Of a DNA stretch of 62,880 nucleotides, positions 34,955 through 43,333 are shown piece after piece (positions within the stretch are counted from its first letter, which is position 1; each line of letters begins with the position of its first letter). The notes beneath the pieces were generated by a model. It saw only the letters and a list, made by a program, of their open reading frames with translations, did no database searches and was not told the DNA's origin. Origin of the DNA: an uncultured Prochlorococcus sp. (GTDB lineage Bacteria; Cyanobacteriota; Cyanobacteriia; PCC-6307; Cyanobiaceae). Location: positions 1 through 62,880 of the forward strand of contig CACAYX010000003.1 in the NCBI GenBank assembly GCA_902536775.1, in the 5' to 3' direction. Both the position numbers and the translations under genes were made by a program.

Positions 34955-35156
34955 TTTGATCACCTCCCTTTAAATGAACTTCTAAACAACGAGTAATACA
35001 TTCTTGATGACCATCCACAATACTGCATTCAGTAATGCACTCGAAATATGAGTTAATAGAATCTATTTCTGTATTCTGGTTGGTAGAAACAAATGAATCA
35101 TTCATAATATTGTTGGATTTATTTGGAATAGAGATATAGCACGAATTTATGTTCAA
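34947..35156 (-). CDS. small Cys-motif protein, 69 aa
   Basis: The polar N-terminal half is probably disordered. The second half has two Cys-x3-Cys knuckles, CITEC and CITRC, separated by nine residues, ending EVHLKGGDQNE. An alternative start lies at residue 18. Two C-x3-C pairs on adjacent helices form a hairpin motif used in twin CX3C-type folds or metal sites. AAGGGAGGTGAT near its 3' end is the ribosome-binding site of the next gene, whose start it overlaps by 8 nt. Confidence 0.6.
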   Translation of the reverse strand: MNINSCYISIPNKSNNIMNDSFVSTNQNTEIDSINSYFECITECSIVDGHQECITRCLEVHLKGGDQNE

Positions 35157-35392
35157 TAATTTAATTTATTAAGTGAATCAGAAAAAATAAGTATTATTTA
35201 CTAAATTTTATTTCAACTGGTTTACCTTGAAAAAGATAGCAATATCCTTCTTTTAATACACAAAAGTAAAAAATAATTTTGATTATTTAATATTAATTTA
35301 TAAGGTAATCTTTTTAAAAAATCAGCATAAAGACTGATTTACTTTTCAGATATTTAGTTAGATGATTGAAAAGTACATTTTTAGATTTTCAA

Positions 35393-35545
35393 ATGAAATC
35401 AGTAATTACTTGGCTTTCAAAAATGTTAGAGAGTATGGCAAATGCTTTTATGCATCCTTTAAAGAATGACTTGCCTCCATCTATTGGTACTCAAGCATAT
35501 AGCAGTGTTCCTCTAAAAAGAAAATTGAGAAGAAGGTTGAATTAG
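35393..35545 (+). CDS. small basic protein, 50 aa
   Basis: MKSVITWLSKMLESMANAFM then HPLKNDLPPSIGTQAYSSVP, ending LKRKLRRRLN. An amphipathic first helix, a proline turn and a very basic end suggest membrane-surface or RNA contact. It converges on the second desaturase with 3 nt between the stops. Convincing composition. Confidence 0.58.
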   Translation: MKSVITWLSKMLESMANAFMHPLKNDLPPSIGTQAYSSVPLKRKLRRRLN

Positions 35546-35548
35546 GTA

Positions 35549-36655
35549 TTAATTTATTGGAATTAATTTTTCATTTTTATTATCCCAAATAATATATTTG
35601 AAGCAGTTTGAAAAATCGCTTAATTTTAAGAACTTTGATTGTTGGAGTAAATGAATGTTTGCATTATGACAAGCTCTTAAGTTGTAATTTGGTATTCTCT
35701 CAGAGAGATGGTGAATGCTGTGGAAGGATATGTCTGCTAAGAACCAATTTAGCCAATTAGGGATATCTAAATTGCTACTACCTAAAATAGCTCCATCTAT
35801 GAGATCCCAATTTTTTGTATTTTTAGCATATGCATTTTCGTAGTTATGTTGTACGAAAAAAACACATATTAAAATTGCTGCTGATAAGGTTAATATAATG
35901 GAATAAAATGATAAGAAAAAAACTACCCCCAACCATTTACACATAAAAATCCACCCTATTATTACTACTATGTTATTGATTATTAATTCACATAGTTCAC
36001 TAAAATTATCTCCATAATCAGAAAAAGGTGGTTTGACTCTAGAAATAATGACTAATAGTTGAGAAATATCTCCGTTTTTTATTTTGATAAAAGTCTCTTC
36101 CAATATATCTTTAATGAAATTAAAAATAATAATAACCAGTCCTAATCTAGGTTTTAAAACTAAGTAAAAAAAACCACCAGGGAAAAGCATAATCCAGTTT
36201 CGACTTACTTGATAAAATATTTGCTCTCTTTTTGTCAGCGAATTATAATCTTCAAGACTTAAAACATCTATAGGCCCTTTGTAAATTTCCCAGTTTCCAT
36301 TATTTCTATGATGAAATGCATGATCAATTGACCATGACTTCTGGGGAATACCATTGACTAAGCCAAGTAAAAATCCAAAAAAGCGGTTAAATTTCCTTTC
36401 TGTAAAAAGAGAATTATGTCCGCAATCGTGCATTAATGAGAATGTTCGAGAAGAGAACAGAGTTAGAAGAACTATAAAAGGTACTAATAAAAACCCTTTA
36501 ATCAATAATGAAAAAGATTGATTTATTATTTGGTGGACAATTAACCAAATAGAAATTATTGGGAAAATGGTAGAAATAATTTGATAAGAAGCTCTAATAT
36601 TATTTCTTTTTAAAAATGGCTTTATTAAAAAATCACCTCTATTTACTTTGAGCAT
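35549..36655 (-). CDS. fatty acid desaturase family protein, second type
   Basis: 368 residues with His boxes HDCGH (76-80), HAFHH (112-116) followed by RNNGNWE, and HSIHH near 320 followed by LSERIPNYNL. Spacing matches membrane desaturases, but box flanks differ from the DesA at 32935. The HHLSERIPNY context resembles beta-carotene ketolase/desaturase superfamily members of unclear substrate. It is isolated on the minus strand among small genes. Confidence 0.82.
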   Translation of the reverse strand: MLKVNRGDFLIKPFLKRNNIRASYQIISTIFPIISIWLIVHQIINQSFSLLIKGFLLVPFIVLLTLFSSRTFSLMHDCGHNSLFTERKFNRFFGFLLGLVNGIPQKSWSIDHAFHHRNNGNWEIYKGPIDVLSLEDYNSLTKREQIFYQVSRNWIMLFPGGFFYLVLKPRLGLVIIIFNFIKDILEETFIKIKNGDISQLLVIISRVKPPFSDYGDNFSELCELIINNIVVIIGWIFMCKWLGVVFFLSFYSIILTLSAAILICVFFVQHNYENAYAKNTKNWDLIDGAILGSSNLDIPNWLNWFLADISFHSIHHLSERIPNYNLRACHNANIHLLQQSKFLKLSDFSNCFKYIIWDNKNEKLIPIN

Positions 36656-36734
36656 ATTTGTTTTTATTTTTTAGATAATAACAATTTTTAGAAAGTATTT
36701 ATAATAAAATAAGGAATAAATATTTAAAATTATA

Positions 36735-36890
36735 CTAAAGAATAAATTCTTTAGACATAGTTCTCAATTGATCTAAATTTAATCTTTCTAAGTAATTTTT
36801 AAAGTCACTAAGATTCTTAGTAGAGTCACAATTCTTGCTCTCGTGAAGAAGACTATTAGAGATTAACTCAATAAGATGATCTTTATCCAT
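36735..36890 (-). CDS. small soluble protein, 51 aa
   Basis: MDKDHLIELISNSLLHESKN, then CDSTKNLSDFKNYLERLNLD, ending QLRTMSKEFIL. It is helical with a Leu pattern and no membrane segment. GGAATT precedes the start weakly. Convincing amino-acid composition; unknown family. Confidence 0.52.
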   Translation of the reverse strand: MDKDHLIELISNSLLHESKNCDSTKNLSDFKNYLERLNLDQLRTMSKEFIL

Positions 36891-36974
36891 AATTCCTTAT
36901 AGACCAAAATTCCTGTTTAAAAAATTAAGGTCTTGAATTCGAGATCATTAACTCATCTCTTTTAATAGTAATTT

Positions 36975-37193
36975 TTATAAATTTTTTAAATCTTGTTCTA
37001 TTTTTTCTAATCTTTCATTTAATTCTTTTTGTTCCTTAATTAAGGATTTTTTCTTTTCTGCACGCTCTTTGTTCAAAGGAGAATTGAAATACTTTTGGTA
37101 AGAGACAAAAAAAACTGCTATTGCAACTGCAATGCCAAGAGCACCAATTATTAAAATTGGAGACGAAGGAAAGTCATAAAGTGGAATTGACAA
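36975..37193 (-). CDS. membrane-anchored coiled-coil protein, 72 aa
   Basis: Residues 10-30 (PSSPILIIGALGIAVAIAVF) form a single membrane helix. Residues 38-72 are highly charged with heptad-like Leu spacing (KEQKELNERLEKIEQDLKNL). A one-helix anchor followed by a coiled coil suggests a scaffolding or oligomerising role. It stands alone on the minus strand, divergent from the 105-aa gene. Confidence 0.66.
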   Translation of the reverse strand: MSIPLYDFPSSPILIIGALGIAVAIAVFFVSYQKYFNSPLNKERAEKKKSLIKEQKELNERLEKIEQDLKNL

Positions 37194-37399
37194 TGTACTT
37201 TAGAAAAACAAATTCTAGCTATTTCATAAAGAAAAGAATGAGTAATAAATACTTATTCCTTACGAAGCTTTATGGATAATTATGCTAGTTATTTTGAAAT
37301 TAGATAAGGTTTATTTTTAATTAAGTTTTAAAAATAAGTAATTGTACAGCTGTCAAAGAATGAATAACTAATAATGATTAAACTAGTAAAAAATTTTTC

Positions 37400-37717
37400 A
37401 TGAAGAAAATCATAAATAAAAAACATAATAAAAATGAACCATGGTTTATATGGTTAACGAGAGAACTTAATTCTTATGAAGCTTTTCAGGATTTCGAATC
37501 AGGAAATAATCCACTAGATGTTGCAGAGGATTTTATTTCTAGACATAGTATTGCTATTTCAGAAGTTTTTGAGAATTTTGATGAAGAAGATAAAGATACA
37601 CTCGATCAGTTTCTTAAATTAACCGAATGCGAGATGCATGTGTTGAGAATCCTTGAAAAACAAATAGAGTTAAGAAAAAAGCTAAGATTTGTAGATTTTA
37701 AAAAAAGAAAAAAATGA
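37400..37717 (+). CDS. small acidic protein, paralogue of the gene at 48164, 105 aa
   Basis: Shared blocks with the 88-aa protein at 48164 are a Trp-Phe-x-Trp start, then (V/I)AE-(D/R)-F, a DEE/DEK segment, L-FxKLxExE(M/L)H(V/I)L near the end. Residues 12-90 carry the similarity; the tail is very basic (KKLRFVDFKKRKK). The protein is helical and soluble. Function unknown. The paralogy is clear by eye and makes both genes credible. Confidence 0.75.
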   Translation: MKKIINKKHNKNEPWFIWLTRELNSYEAFQDFESGNNPLDVAEDFISRHSIAISEVFENFDEEDKDTLDQFLKLTECEMHVLRILEKQIELRKKLRFVDFKKRKK

Positions 37718-37728
37718 GGAGTTAATTT

Positions 37729-38079
37729 CTATAAAATTTTATTTTTCCCATTACCAGTCTTACCAAAGCCTAGCCAGATGAACCACAAGATCCATCCGAA
37801 GATAGGTATTAAATTAATAAAGATCCATTTCCAATCTTTTCCAAAATCTTTGATTCTTCTTACATCAATAGCTATTTGAGGAATGATACAAACTATTCCA
37901 TAAGCATTGAAACCAAACGTTTTTAAAAATATTGGGATAGTTAGGAAAGAAATTATAAGATTTGCTAGTTGAACTAACCACCAGTCCGATCGAGATGTGA
38001 ATCCTTTGAAGTCTGTAGCTTTAATCCAAAACTCTTTGTATGCGTTAAAAAAGTCACTAAACATAAATTTAAAATTCAA
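37729..38079 (-). CDS. DUF805-family membrane protein
   Basis: 116 residues with the DUF805 layout: FNAYKEFWIKATDFKGFTSR, the motif TSRSDWW (usually RxEFW), two to three hydrophobic segments, IDVRRIKDFGKDWKW (the RRLHD-type motif), then a final helix and GFGKTGNGKNK. DUF805 proteins are inner-membrane proteins of unknown role. It converges on the 105-aa gene. Confidence 0.82.
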   Translation of the reverse strand: MNFKFMFSDFFNAYKEFWIKATDFKGFTSRSDWWLVQLANLIISFLTIPIFLKTFGFNAYGIVCIIPQIAIDVRRIKDFGKDWKWIFINLIPIFGWILWFIWLGFGKTGNGKNKIL

Positions 38080-38132
38080 AGGTTACAACATTATCAATTT
38101 AATCTTCAATTTATCAAAATATTATTTATTTA

Positions 38133-38297
38133 CTAAATAGGATCAAATAAATTCATTTCATTCGAATCTTGTTTTGGGATCTCATCTTGATTTGGTAATG
38201 AACAGAATCCGTCTTTGCAAATCATCTTTTCGTTTCCAATACTGTTAGTCTTTGAGAATATGTTTTTGTTATTGTTATTTGAAGATTCTTTCAGCAT
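38133..38297 (-). CDS. small Cys-motif protein, 54 aa
   Basis: MLKESSNNNNKNIFSKTNSI, then the block MICKDGFCSLPNQDEIPKQD, and the tail SNEMNLFDPI. Polar and probably disordered except for the compact CKDGFCSL motif (C-x4-C). A similar C-x5-C block (CVLKEGYC) occurs in a frame without a start near 35250. The frame on the opposite strand was rejected as its shadow. Confidence 0.5.
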   Translation of the reverse strand: MLKESSNNNNKNIFSKTNSIGNEKMICKDGFCSLPNQDEIPKQDSNEMNLFDPI

Positions 38298-38380
38298 TTA
38301 TAAAAAAAAAATTAAATCCAATATTAAATTAATAACTCAATTTATTTTTATAAGCAACAAAATTAATATTAATTATTTAT

Positions 38381-38476
38381 TTACTTTTTTTGATTTGGCA
38401 AGTCTCTCCAAAACAGCGCCATTATATAAATGAATAAAGATATAGAACAAATATAAAGTAAAGAATTTAGATGCAT
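38381..38476 (-). CDS. small membrane protein, 31 aa
   Basis: MHLNSLLYICSISLFIYIMA, then LFWRDLPNQKK: one hydrophobic helix with a charged C-terminal tail. It precedes the 54-aa Cys-motif gene on the same strand with an 83-nt gap. Short, so moderate confidence. Confidence 0.4.
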   Translation of the reverse strand: MHLNSLLYICSISLFIYIMALFWRDLPNQKK

Positions 38477-38722
38477 TTTTATTTATTTAAGTAATAACAA
38501 AGAAGTCCTTTCATAAAAATGGGATTTCAACAGATTGGTAATTTTTTGACTTAGCAATTAAACAAATTCTAGTATTTATTTAAGTATTTCATGCTTTTCC
38601 CAAACTTTGAGAAGAAAAAGTTTTTAAATTTTTGGAATATATCTATTTAGTTAGTAAAACTTATAAATCTAAGAGTTTTAAAAATCTAATCAAATTCTAC
38701 ATTTTTGAATGTTTATTGTATT

Positions 38723-38863
38723 TCATGATCCATCCTTATTTATTTCTGTTAAAGCTTTTCTACCTTCCTTTAGGGTTCTTAAGATGAGCCAGGCTAGAGA
38801 GGAAATCGTAAGGATGGTAAGTGTAATTAGAGAAATATGAGTTGTATCAATATTGTCAGCCAA
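38723..38863 (-). CDS. small membrane protein, 46 aa
   Basis: TTG start. ADNIDTTHISLITLTILTIS forms a membrane helix, followed by LAWLILRTLKEGRKALTEIN. The charged C-terminal helix suggests a cytoplasmic tail. It lies 36 nt after the acidic-tail protein gene on the same strand, so the two may be cotranscribed. Confidence 0.52.
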   Translation of the reverse strand: MADNIDTTHISLITLTILTISSLAWLILRTLKEGRKALTEINKDGS

Positions 38864-38899
38864 TTTAATTAAATTCCATATGAATTTTTAATTCAAAAT

Positions 38900-39082
38900 T
38901 CAAACTTGTGATCTAGAGTAAGCAGGTATTAGCATTCCACCATCTTGATCGTCATTATTGTCATCATCAAACCCACCCCCCAGAAGTAATTCAATAATTA
39001 CAAGTACAGCTACTGGATAAAGGCACCATAATATCGCTGTATAAGGACTTACTGAGGAAGAAGCTGTATAAAATTCTGTCAT
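38900..39082 (-). CDS. small membrane protein with acidic DDQDGG tail, 60 aa
   Basis: MTEFYTASSSVSPYTAILWC, then the helix LYPVAVLVIIELLLGGGF, then an acidic segment DDDNNDDQDGGMLIPAYSRS. The tail motif DDQDGG-x-LI recurs in the 44-aa protein at 40219, so the two are related. An acidic stretch right after the membrane could bind cations. Unknown function. Confidence 0.68.
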   Translation of the reverse strand: MTEFYTASSSVSPYTAILWCLYPVAVLVIIELLLGGGFDDDNNDDQDGGMLIPAYSRSQV

Positions 39083-39366
39083 AATTTGATATTAATCTAA
39101 AGAAACAACAATTGTGGATCCTCTGGGTAGTGTTTTATTCAATATTTCTAAAAATATTTTTTAAAAACTTTTCTCTTTATCACGAGTAGATCTTTGGTAT
39201 GTATTGATATTTTTATTCTTAAAATCAATTTGAATAATAATTTTTTTGAACCTACTGAGAAACTAATAATGACATAATGAATCGCGCGATTGTTATTTTT
39301 TATACTTAACAACAATTGTAAAATTTTGATTCAAAAACTATTATTTATCTTGATTTTATAAATTCT

Positions 39367-39498
39367 ATGTTTTCTTTCACTTTTGATCCTTTGGCTGCGA
39401 TATTTGGTATATCAGGAATTGTAGGCTTCTTTTTCTTCGTTTCTGCTGCTAATGGAACTTCCAGTATCAATACAAAACCAAAAAAGGAATTAGATTAG
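39367..39498 (+). CDS. small membrane protein, 43 aa
   Basis: MFSFTFDPLAAIFGISGIVG then a helix ending FFFFVSAANGTSSIN and the tail TKPKKELD. It is hydrophobic in residues 8-27 and has no strong ribosome-binding site. It resembles other one-helix proteins in this cluster in size only. Confidence 0.48.
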   Translation: MFSFTFDPLAAIFGISGIVGFFFFVSAANGTSSINTKPKKELD

Positions 39499-39562
39499 AA
39501 CTTATTTTCTCAGAAAACTAAATTGAAATTTTAAATTTAGTATTTAAAAGGCCTTTTAATTA

Positions 39563-39733
39563 TTACTTATTCCATTGTTTAGAAATAAATTCAAGAAAAT
39601 CTTTTAGATCCTCTTCAGGACAATTTGTTTGTTTTTGTAAATCAATGCAAATTTGCTTAATATTTTCAAAGGCCTTTTTTACTATTTCGTTTTTTTCAAT
39701 AACCTCAAAATATTCTTGATCAGTAAAAGGCAT
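39563..39733 (-). CDS. small soluble protein, 56 aa
   Basis: MPFTDQEYFEVIEKNEIVKK, then AFENIKQICIDLQKQTNCPE, ending LKDFLEFISKQWNK. Acidic, helical, two Cys. Protein-like composition is strong. GGAAAC before the ATG is a modest ribosome-binding site. It lies upstream of no clear partner. Confidence 0.58.
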   Translation of the reverse strand: MPFTDQEYFEVIEKNEIVKKAFENIKQICIDLQKQTNCPEEDLKDFLEFISKQWNK

Positions 39734-39824
39734 AATATTAGTTTCCTTCTTAAAAATTATTTATTAACCATATTTTATCTACATTGACTTAACAGTAAAT
39801 AAGAAAAAATTTTTTTTCTTAAAT

Positions 39825-40100
39825 TTAGCTACCCAATCGATAATGTTTTTTAATACTTTTGGTTACTTCCCATTCGCAGTTAAGTCCAGCAGGAAACTCA
39901 ACTAGATCTCCAGCTTTAATCACGTAAATGTCACCGTTTTGGGTACTTATTTTCGCTTGACCTTCAATAATTAAGCAAATTTCCTTATCATCGTAATTCC
40001 ATTGAAATTTGCTTGGCTCGCATTCCCAAATAGGCCAACTTTTTATTCCATACTGAATTATTACGCTTGCACTACAGGGGGAAGATATTAGAACTTTCAC
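39825..40100 (-). CDS. cupin_3 (DUF861)-type protein, 91 aa
   Basis: 91 residues forming a single small cupin barrel: SWPIWECEPSKFQWNYDDKE, then ICLIIEGQAKISTQNGDIYV, then IKAGDLVEFPAGLNCEWEVT. The pattern W-x-C-x-P-S-x-F-x-W and GDLVEFPAGL are characteristic of cupin_3. This group includes ureidoglycine aminohydrolase-like and unknown sugar-binding proteins; the substrate is not known here. Confidence 0.85.
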   Translation of the reverse strand: MKVLISSPCSASVIIQYGIKSWPIWECEPSKFQWNYDDKEICLIIEGQAKISTQNGDIYVIKAGDLVEFPAGLNCEWEVTKSIKKHYRLGS

Positions 40101-40218
40101 GAAATATTTCGGATATTTTTTTTATTTTACAAATAAAAGAAATTCTTATTTTCTAGAATGTGTATTTCTTTACTGTCTTTTATTTTTTTTCGTTTATCAT
40201 AAAAAAAATTTCTAATTT

Positions 40219-40353
40219 ATGGATGAGCTTTCTGTATTGTCAATTTCGCTATCTATAGCTTCTCTAGGGATATTTTTTTTATTTTTTGCTTCTAACGATG
40301 ATGATGACCAAGATGGAGGTAAGTTGATTAAATCATTAGAAAGAATTAATTAA
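40219..40353 (+). CDS. small membrane protein with acidic DDQDGG tail, 44 aa
   Basis: MDELSVLSISLSIASLGIFF forms one helix, followed by FASNDDDDQDGGKLIKSLER. The tail shares D-D-D-Q-D-G-G-x-L-I with the 60-aa protein at 38900, an unusual motif, which makes common ancestry likely. It converges on a 27-aa frame with 2 nt between. Confidence 0.6.
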   Translation: MDELSVLSISLSIASLGIFFLFFASNDDDDQDGGKLIKSLERIN

Positions 40354-40355
40354 TT

Positions 40356-40439
40356 TCAAGTAAATAAAACACTTAAGAGAGATTTATAACCTATAAAGCC
40401 TGCATAAATACAGCTTAGAAAAATTACATAAACCTCCAT
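40356..40439 (-). CDS. possible membrane peptide, 27 aa
   Basis: MEVYVIFLSCIYAGFIGYKS then LLSVLFT. A single hydrophobic helix. The only support is a clean frame and the hydrophobic pattern; no good ribosome-binding site. Confidence 0.28.
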   Translation of the reverse strand: MEVYVIFLSCIYAGFIGYKSLLSVLFT

Positions 40440-40550
40440 CGTGCCGAGTCTTTTTTTCTTTAAAATTTTCATTGGTTCTGAGTGTTTATAGTCTAATTTT
40501 ATTTAATCTGATTTCTATTAACATGAGTATTTTTTACATTAACACTGAGA

Positions 40551-41423
40551 TTAAAGAATTATTAATGTCAAGCCAAAAAATAAAAAACAAGTAAAAAATA
40601 TTATTTTTTTGGTAATTTCTCTTTCCTCATTCTTAGCAAAAAATAAGGAAATTACTGGAGATGTGCTTAATAAAGCCCATCCTACTCCTATGGGAAGGGT
40701 TTTAAAAACAACTTGTTGTAGCAATATTCCTATATTTGTTCCAAGAAGTATTGAAAGCAAAAATCTTTTTTGTTGTTTTTTTTCTATGTTTTTTAAGAAA
40801 AAATTAATCTTAAATCCTTTTAGACTAATCAAAAAAATTATTGCACCTAATAATCTTATTTCAGTTGTAAGGAAAGGAGATAAATTGCTTTGAAGGAAAA
40901 CCATCCTTGATAAAAGACCTCCAAGAACAGCACATAAAACTGATAAAAAAGGAAAAACAAAAATCTTAATGTTATTTTTTTCTGAGAAAGAGGAGTTTTC
41001 CTCTTTAAAATCGTTACCTTTTCTGAGAATTATGAATAGCGAAATCGTTACTATGATTATTCCAACCCATGATTTAGTTGTTAAATTTTCATTAATAAAA
41101 AATTCTCCTGACAAAGCTGCCATTAACGGAGAAAGAGTTTCTATAGATAAAGTTTTTCTTGTGCCAATTTTTTGTAGTGACTTTAAATAGAAAGTATCAC
41201 CTAAACCAATACCTATTATTCCACTAATTAGTAGTACAGATATGTTTTTTAATGCAGTTGTAGAACTTAGATTGATAAAAGCAGGTATAAAAATTAAAAA
41301 AGCTATTATATTTTTTGTTAAATTAATATCTATTGATTTATATTTTTGAGTTTGCGCGCGCCAAATAAAGCACGCATATGTCCAAGATGTAGCAGCTCCA
41401 AAAGCAGAAAGTATTCCAATCAA
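40551..41423 (-). CDS. EamA/DMT-family transporter
   Basis: 290 residues with about ten hydrophobic segments in two related halves, the drug/metabolite transporter fold. The family signature of the first repeat is ISGIIGIGLGDTFYLKSLQK, and helix four carries LSIETLSPLMAALSGEFFIN (motif ETLSPLMAALSGE). The second half has VFKTLPIGVGWALLSTSPVI. Substrate cannot be read from sequence; some members export amino acids or nucleotides. Confidence 0.88.
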   Translation of the reverse strand: MIGILSAFGAATSWTYACFIWRAQTQKYKSIDINLTKNIIAFLIFIPAFINLSSTTALKNISVLLISGIIGIGLGDTFYLKSLQKIGTRKTLSIETLSPLMAALSGEFFINENLTTKSWVGIIIVTISLFIILRKGNDFKEENSSFSEKNNIKIFVFPFLSVLCAVLGGLLSRMVFLQSNLSPFLTTEIRLLGAIIFLISLKGFKINFFLKNIEKKQQKRFLLSILLGTNIGILLQQVVFKTLPIGVGWALLSTSPVISLFFAKNEEREITKKIIFFTCFLFFGLTLIIL

Positions 41424-41444
41424 AACGAATAATTTTTAAAAATT

Positions 41445-41543
41445 TTATTTTATAAATTGAGTAAATGCTAAAAAGAATACATAAATAAGAATCAAAATCC
41501 CTGGTAAGTACTGAATTAGTGATTTGAAATTATTTTTTGTCAT
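41445..41543 (-). CDS. small membrane protein, 32 aa
   Basis: MTKNNFKSLIQYLPGILILI, then YVFFLAFTQFIK: a basic start followed by one helix. It lies 20 nt downstream of the 78-aa gene on the same strand and upstream of the DMT gene. Probably part of one transcript with the 78-aa gene. Confidence 0.5.
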   Translation of the reverse strand: MTKNNFKSLIQYLPGILILIYVFFLAFTQFIK

Positions 41544-41563
41544 ATTTTCTAAAATAATCAATT

Positions 41564-41800
41564 TTAAACAGTTTTTTTATTAGTAGGGTACAAACTCTCT
41601 AACTTCTTTCTTCTTTGAACTTTCGCATTAATTCTTTCTTCTTTTTCTTTTTTCTTGATCTCATCATTTATCTTATTTTGTCTATATCCAAACCAAAGTA
41701 GAACCCAAATAACAGAAGTTATTAAAAGAAGAGCAGTATATTGACCAGTCATAGGAAAACTGGCCTCAGAATATTTAACGTAAGAAAATATAAGACTCAT
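41564..41800 (-). CDS. small membrane protein with basic tail, 78 aa
   Basis: A helix spans about residues 18-40 (QYTALLLITSVIWVLLWFGY), followed by a very basic coiled region (KINDEIKKKEKEERINAKV) and a tail RRKKLESLYPTNKK. The internal ATG at residue 17 could be the start. The tail pattern R-K-(K/R)-L-E...LYP-x-K recurs in the protein at 52325. Family unknown. Confidence 0.62.
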   Translation of the reverse strand: MSLIFSYVKYSEASFPMTGQYTALLLITSVIWVLLWFGYRQNKINDEIKKKEKEERINAKVQRRKKLESLYPTNKKTV

Positions 41801-41969
41801 TTATTCAAGTTAAAGCATAAAAATAACGACTGCGTTGATTTTTTTAGAAATTTAAAAATTATTGAATTGCAGCTATTTGTTATGTAGTTTTTAAGTTTTT
41901 TATTTATTTTTTTTAGTTTTTGGAGTAATTTTTTTTTGTAACTCCTTGCTATTATCAGATTGAAGCATA

Positions 41970-43217
41970 TTGAATAATAATTTTTTGGAACCTTTTGATT
42001 TAGCAGTTGTAGGAGGAGGTGCAGCTGGTTTTATGACAGCAATAACTGCTGCTGAAAATGGAGTAAAAAGAATAATAATTCTTGAAGGCACTTCAAAACT
42101 TATGGAGAAAGTAAGGATTAGTGGAGGGGGAAGATGTAACGTCACTAATGCGACATGGATACCGAATGAACTAATTGAGAATTACCCCAGAGGTGGAATT
42201 CAGCTTTTGGAATCATTTAATCGTTTTGCTGCTGGAGATGTATACGATTGGTTTGAGAAAAAAGGGTTAAAATTAAAAATTGAGGAAGATCTAAGAGTAT
42301 TCCCAGTGTCTAATTCTTCTTCAGATGTTATTGATTGTTTGAGAAAAAGTGCTTTATCAAAAAAAGTAGAGATCACAACAAAATTTTTTGTAAAAGAAAT
42401 TTCAAAAACTTCAGATAATATATTCAATATTTTTAGTCTTAAAAAAGCAAAGATAGCTTCAAAAAATATTATTCTTTCAACTGGAGGTAATCCAAGCGGA
42501 TATAAATTAGCTCAAAATCTTGGACATAATATTGTTAAACCTGTTCCATCACTTTTTACTTTTTCTACAAAAGAACCAAATTTGGATGTATGTAGTGGGG
42601 TATCGATAAAGGGCGTAGATATAGAAATTGAATTAAACAATAAGAATTTTCAAAATAGAGGCGATTTACTAATAACTCATTGGGGTTTTAGTGGACCAGC
42701 AGTATTAAAACTTTCATCAATTGCAGCAAGGGAACTTTATAGCCAAAAATATAAATTTAATCTAATCATTAAATGGTCTGCTTTAAGTTATGAGGAGTTA
42801 AAAGAAAAAGTTAAATATTTAAGATTAAATAAAGGCAAGGTGAATCTAATTAACAGTAGACCTGTTCCACTACTAACAAAAAGATTATGGATCTTTTTAT
42901 TAAATAAAATAGGTATTGATAAAGAGAAAAAGTGGGCTGATTTACTAGCGGATGAAAGAGAGAAAATGATAAATATTCTAATGAAGGACAAATATATAAT
43001 TTCGGGCAAAGGACCATTTGGTGAGGAATTTGTTACTTCTGGAGGCGTAAAAATTAATGAAGTAAATTTTAAAAGTATGGAGAGCTTAATTTGTCCAGGA
43101 TTATTTTTTTCTGGAGAAGTTTTAGATGTTGATGGGATCACAGGTGGATTTAATTTTCAACATTGTTGGACAAGTGGATGGATCGCTGGGATGGCAGTCT
43201 CAAAGTTAAAACATTAA
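41970..43217 (+). CDS. BaiN/HI0933-type flavoprotein oxidoreductase
   Basis: 415 residues from a TTG start. FAD-binding motif DLAVVGGGAAGFMTAITAAE (GGGAAG), family block KVRISGGGRCNVTNA, second nucleotide motif NIILSTGGNPSGYKLAQNLG, and end VDGITGGFNFQHCWTSGWIA. TIGR00275-family proteins are flavoproteins of poorly defined substrate, often annotated as aminoacetone oxidase. The TTG gives the FAD motif at residue 8, the usual place. No obvious operon partner. Confidence 0.92.
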   Translation: MNNNFLEPFDLAVVGGGAAGFMTAITAAENGVKRIIILEGTSKLMEKVRISGGGRCNVTNATWIPNELIENYPRGGIQLLESFNRFAAGDVYDWFEKKGLKLKIEEDLRVFPVSNSSSDVIDCLRKSALSKKVEITTKFFVKEISKTSDNIFNIFSLKKAKIASKNIILSTGGNPSGYKLAQNLGHNIVKPVPSLFTFSTKEPNLDVCSGVSIKGVDIEIELNNKNFQNRGDLLITHWGFSGPAVLKLSSIAARELYSQKYKFNLIIKWSALSYEELKEKVKYLRLNKGKVNLINSRPVPLLTKRLWIFLLNKIGIDKEKKWADLLADEREKMINILMKDKYIISGKGPFGEEFVTSGGVKINEVNFKSMESLICPGLFFSGEVLDVDGITGGFNFQHCWTSGWIAGMAVSKLKH

Positions 43218-43333
43218 GTAACTAATCAATAAGTAACAAATCAATAAGTTTATCTTTTTTTTATTAAGTATTAGAAGGAAAAAGTTTTTTGAAGAAACTT
43301 TAATTTTAAAGTTTTAATTATTGGTGAAGATTA

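Noticed and set aside
35210-35290. Minus-strand frame with CVLKEGYCYLFQGKPVE
   Set aside because: Resembles the Cys motif at 38133 but has no start codon; only noted as a possible fragment.
38215-38433. 72-aa plus-strand ORF
   Set aside because: Antisense to the two small minus-strand genes at 38133 and 38381, which have better composition.
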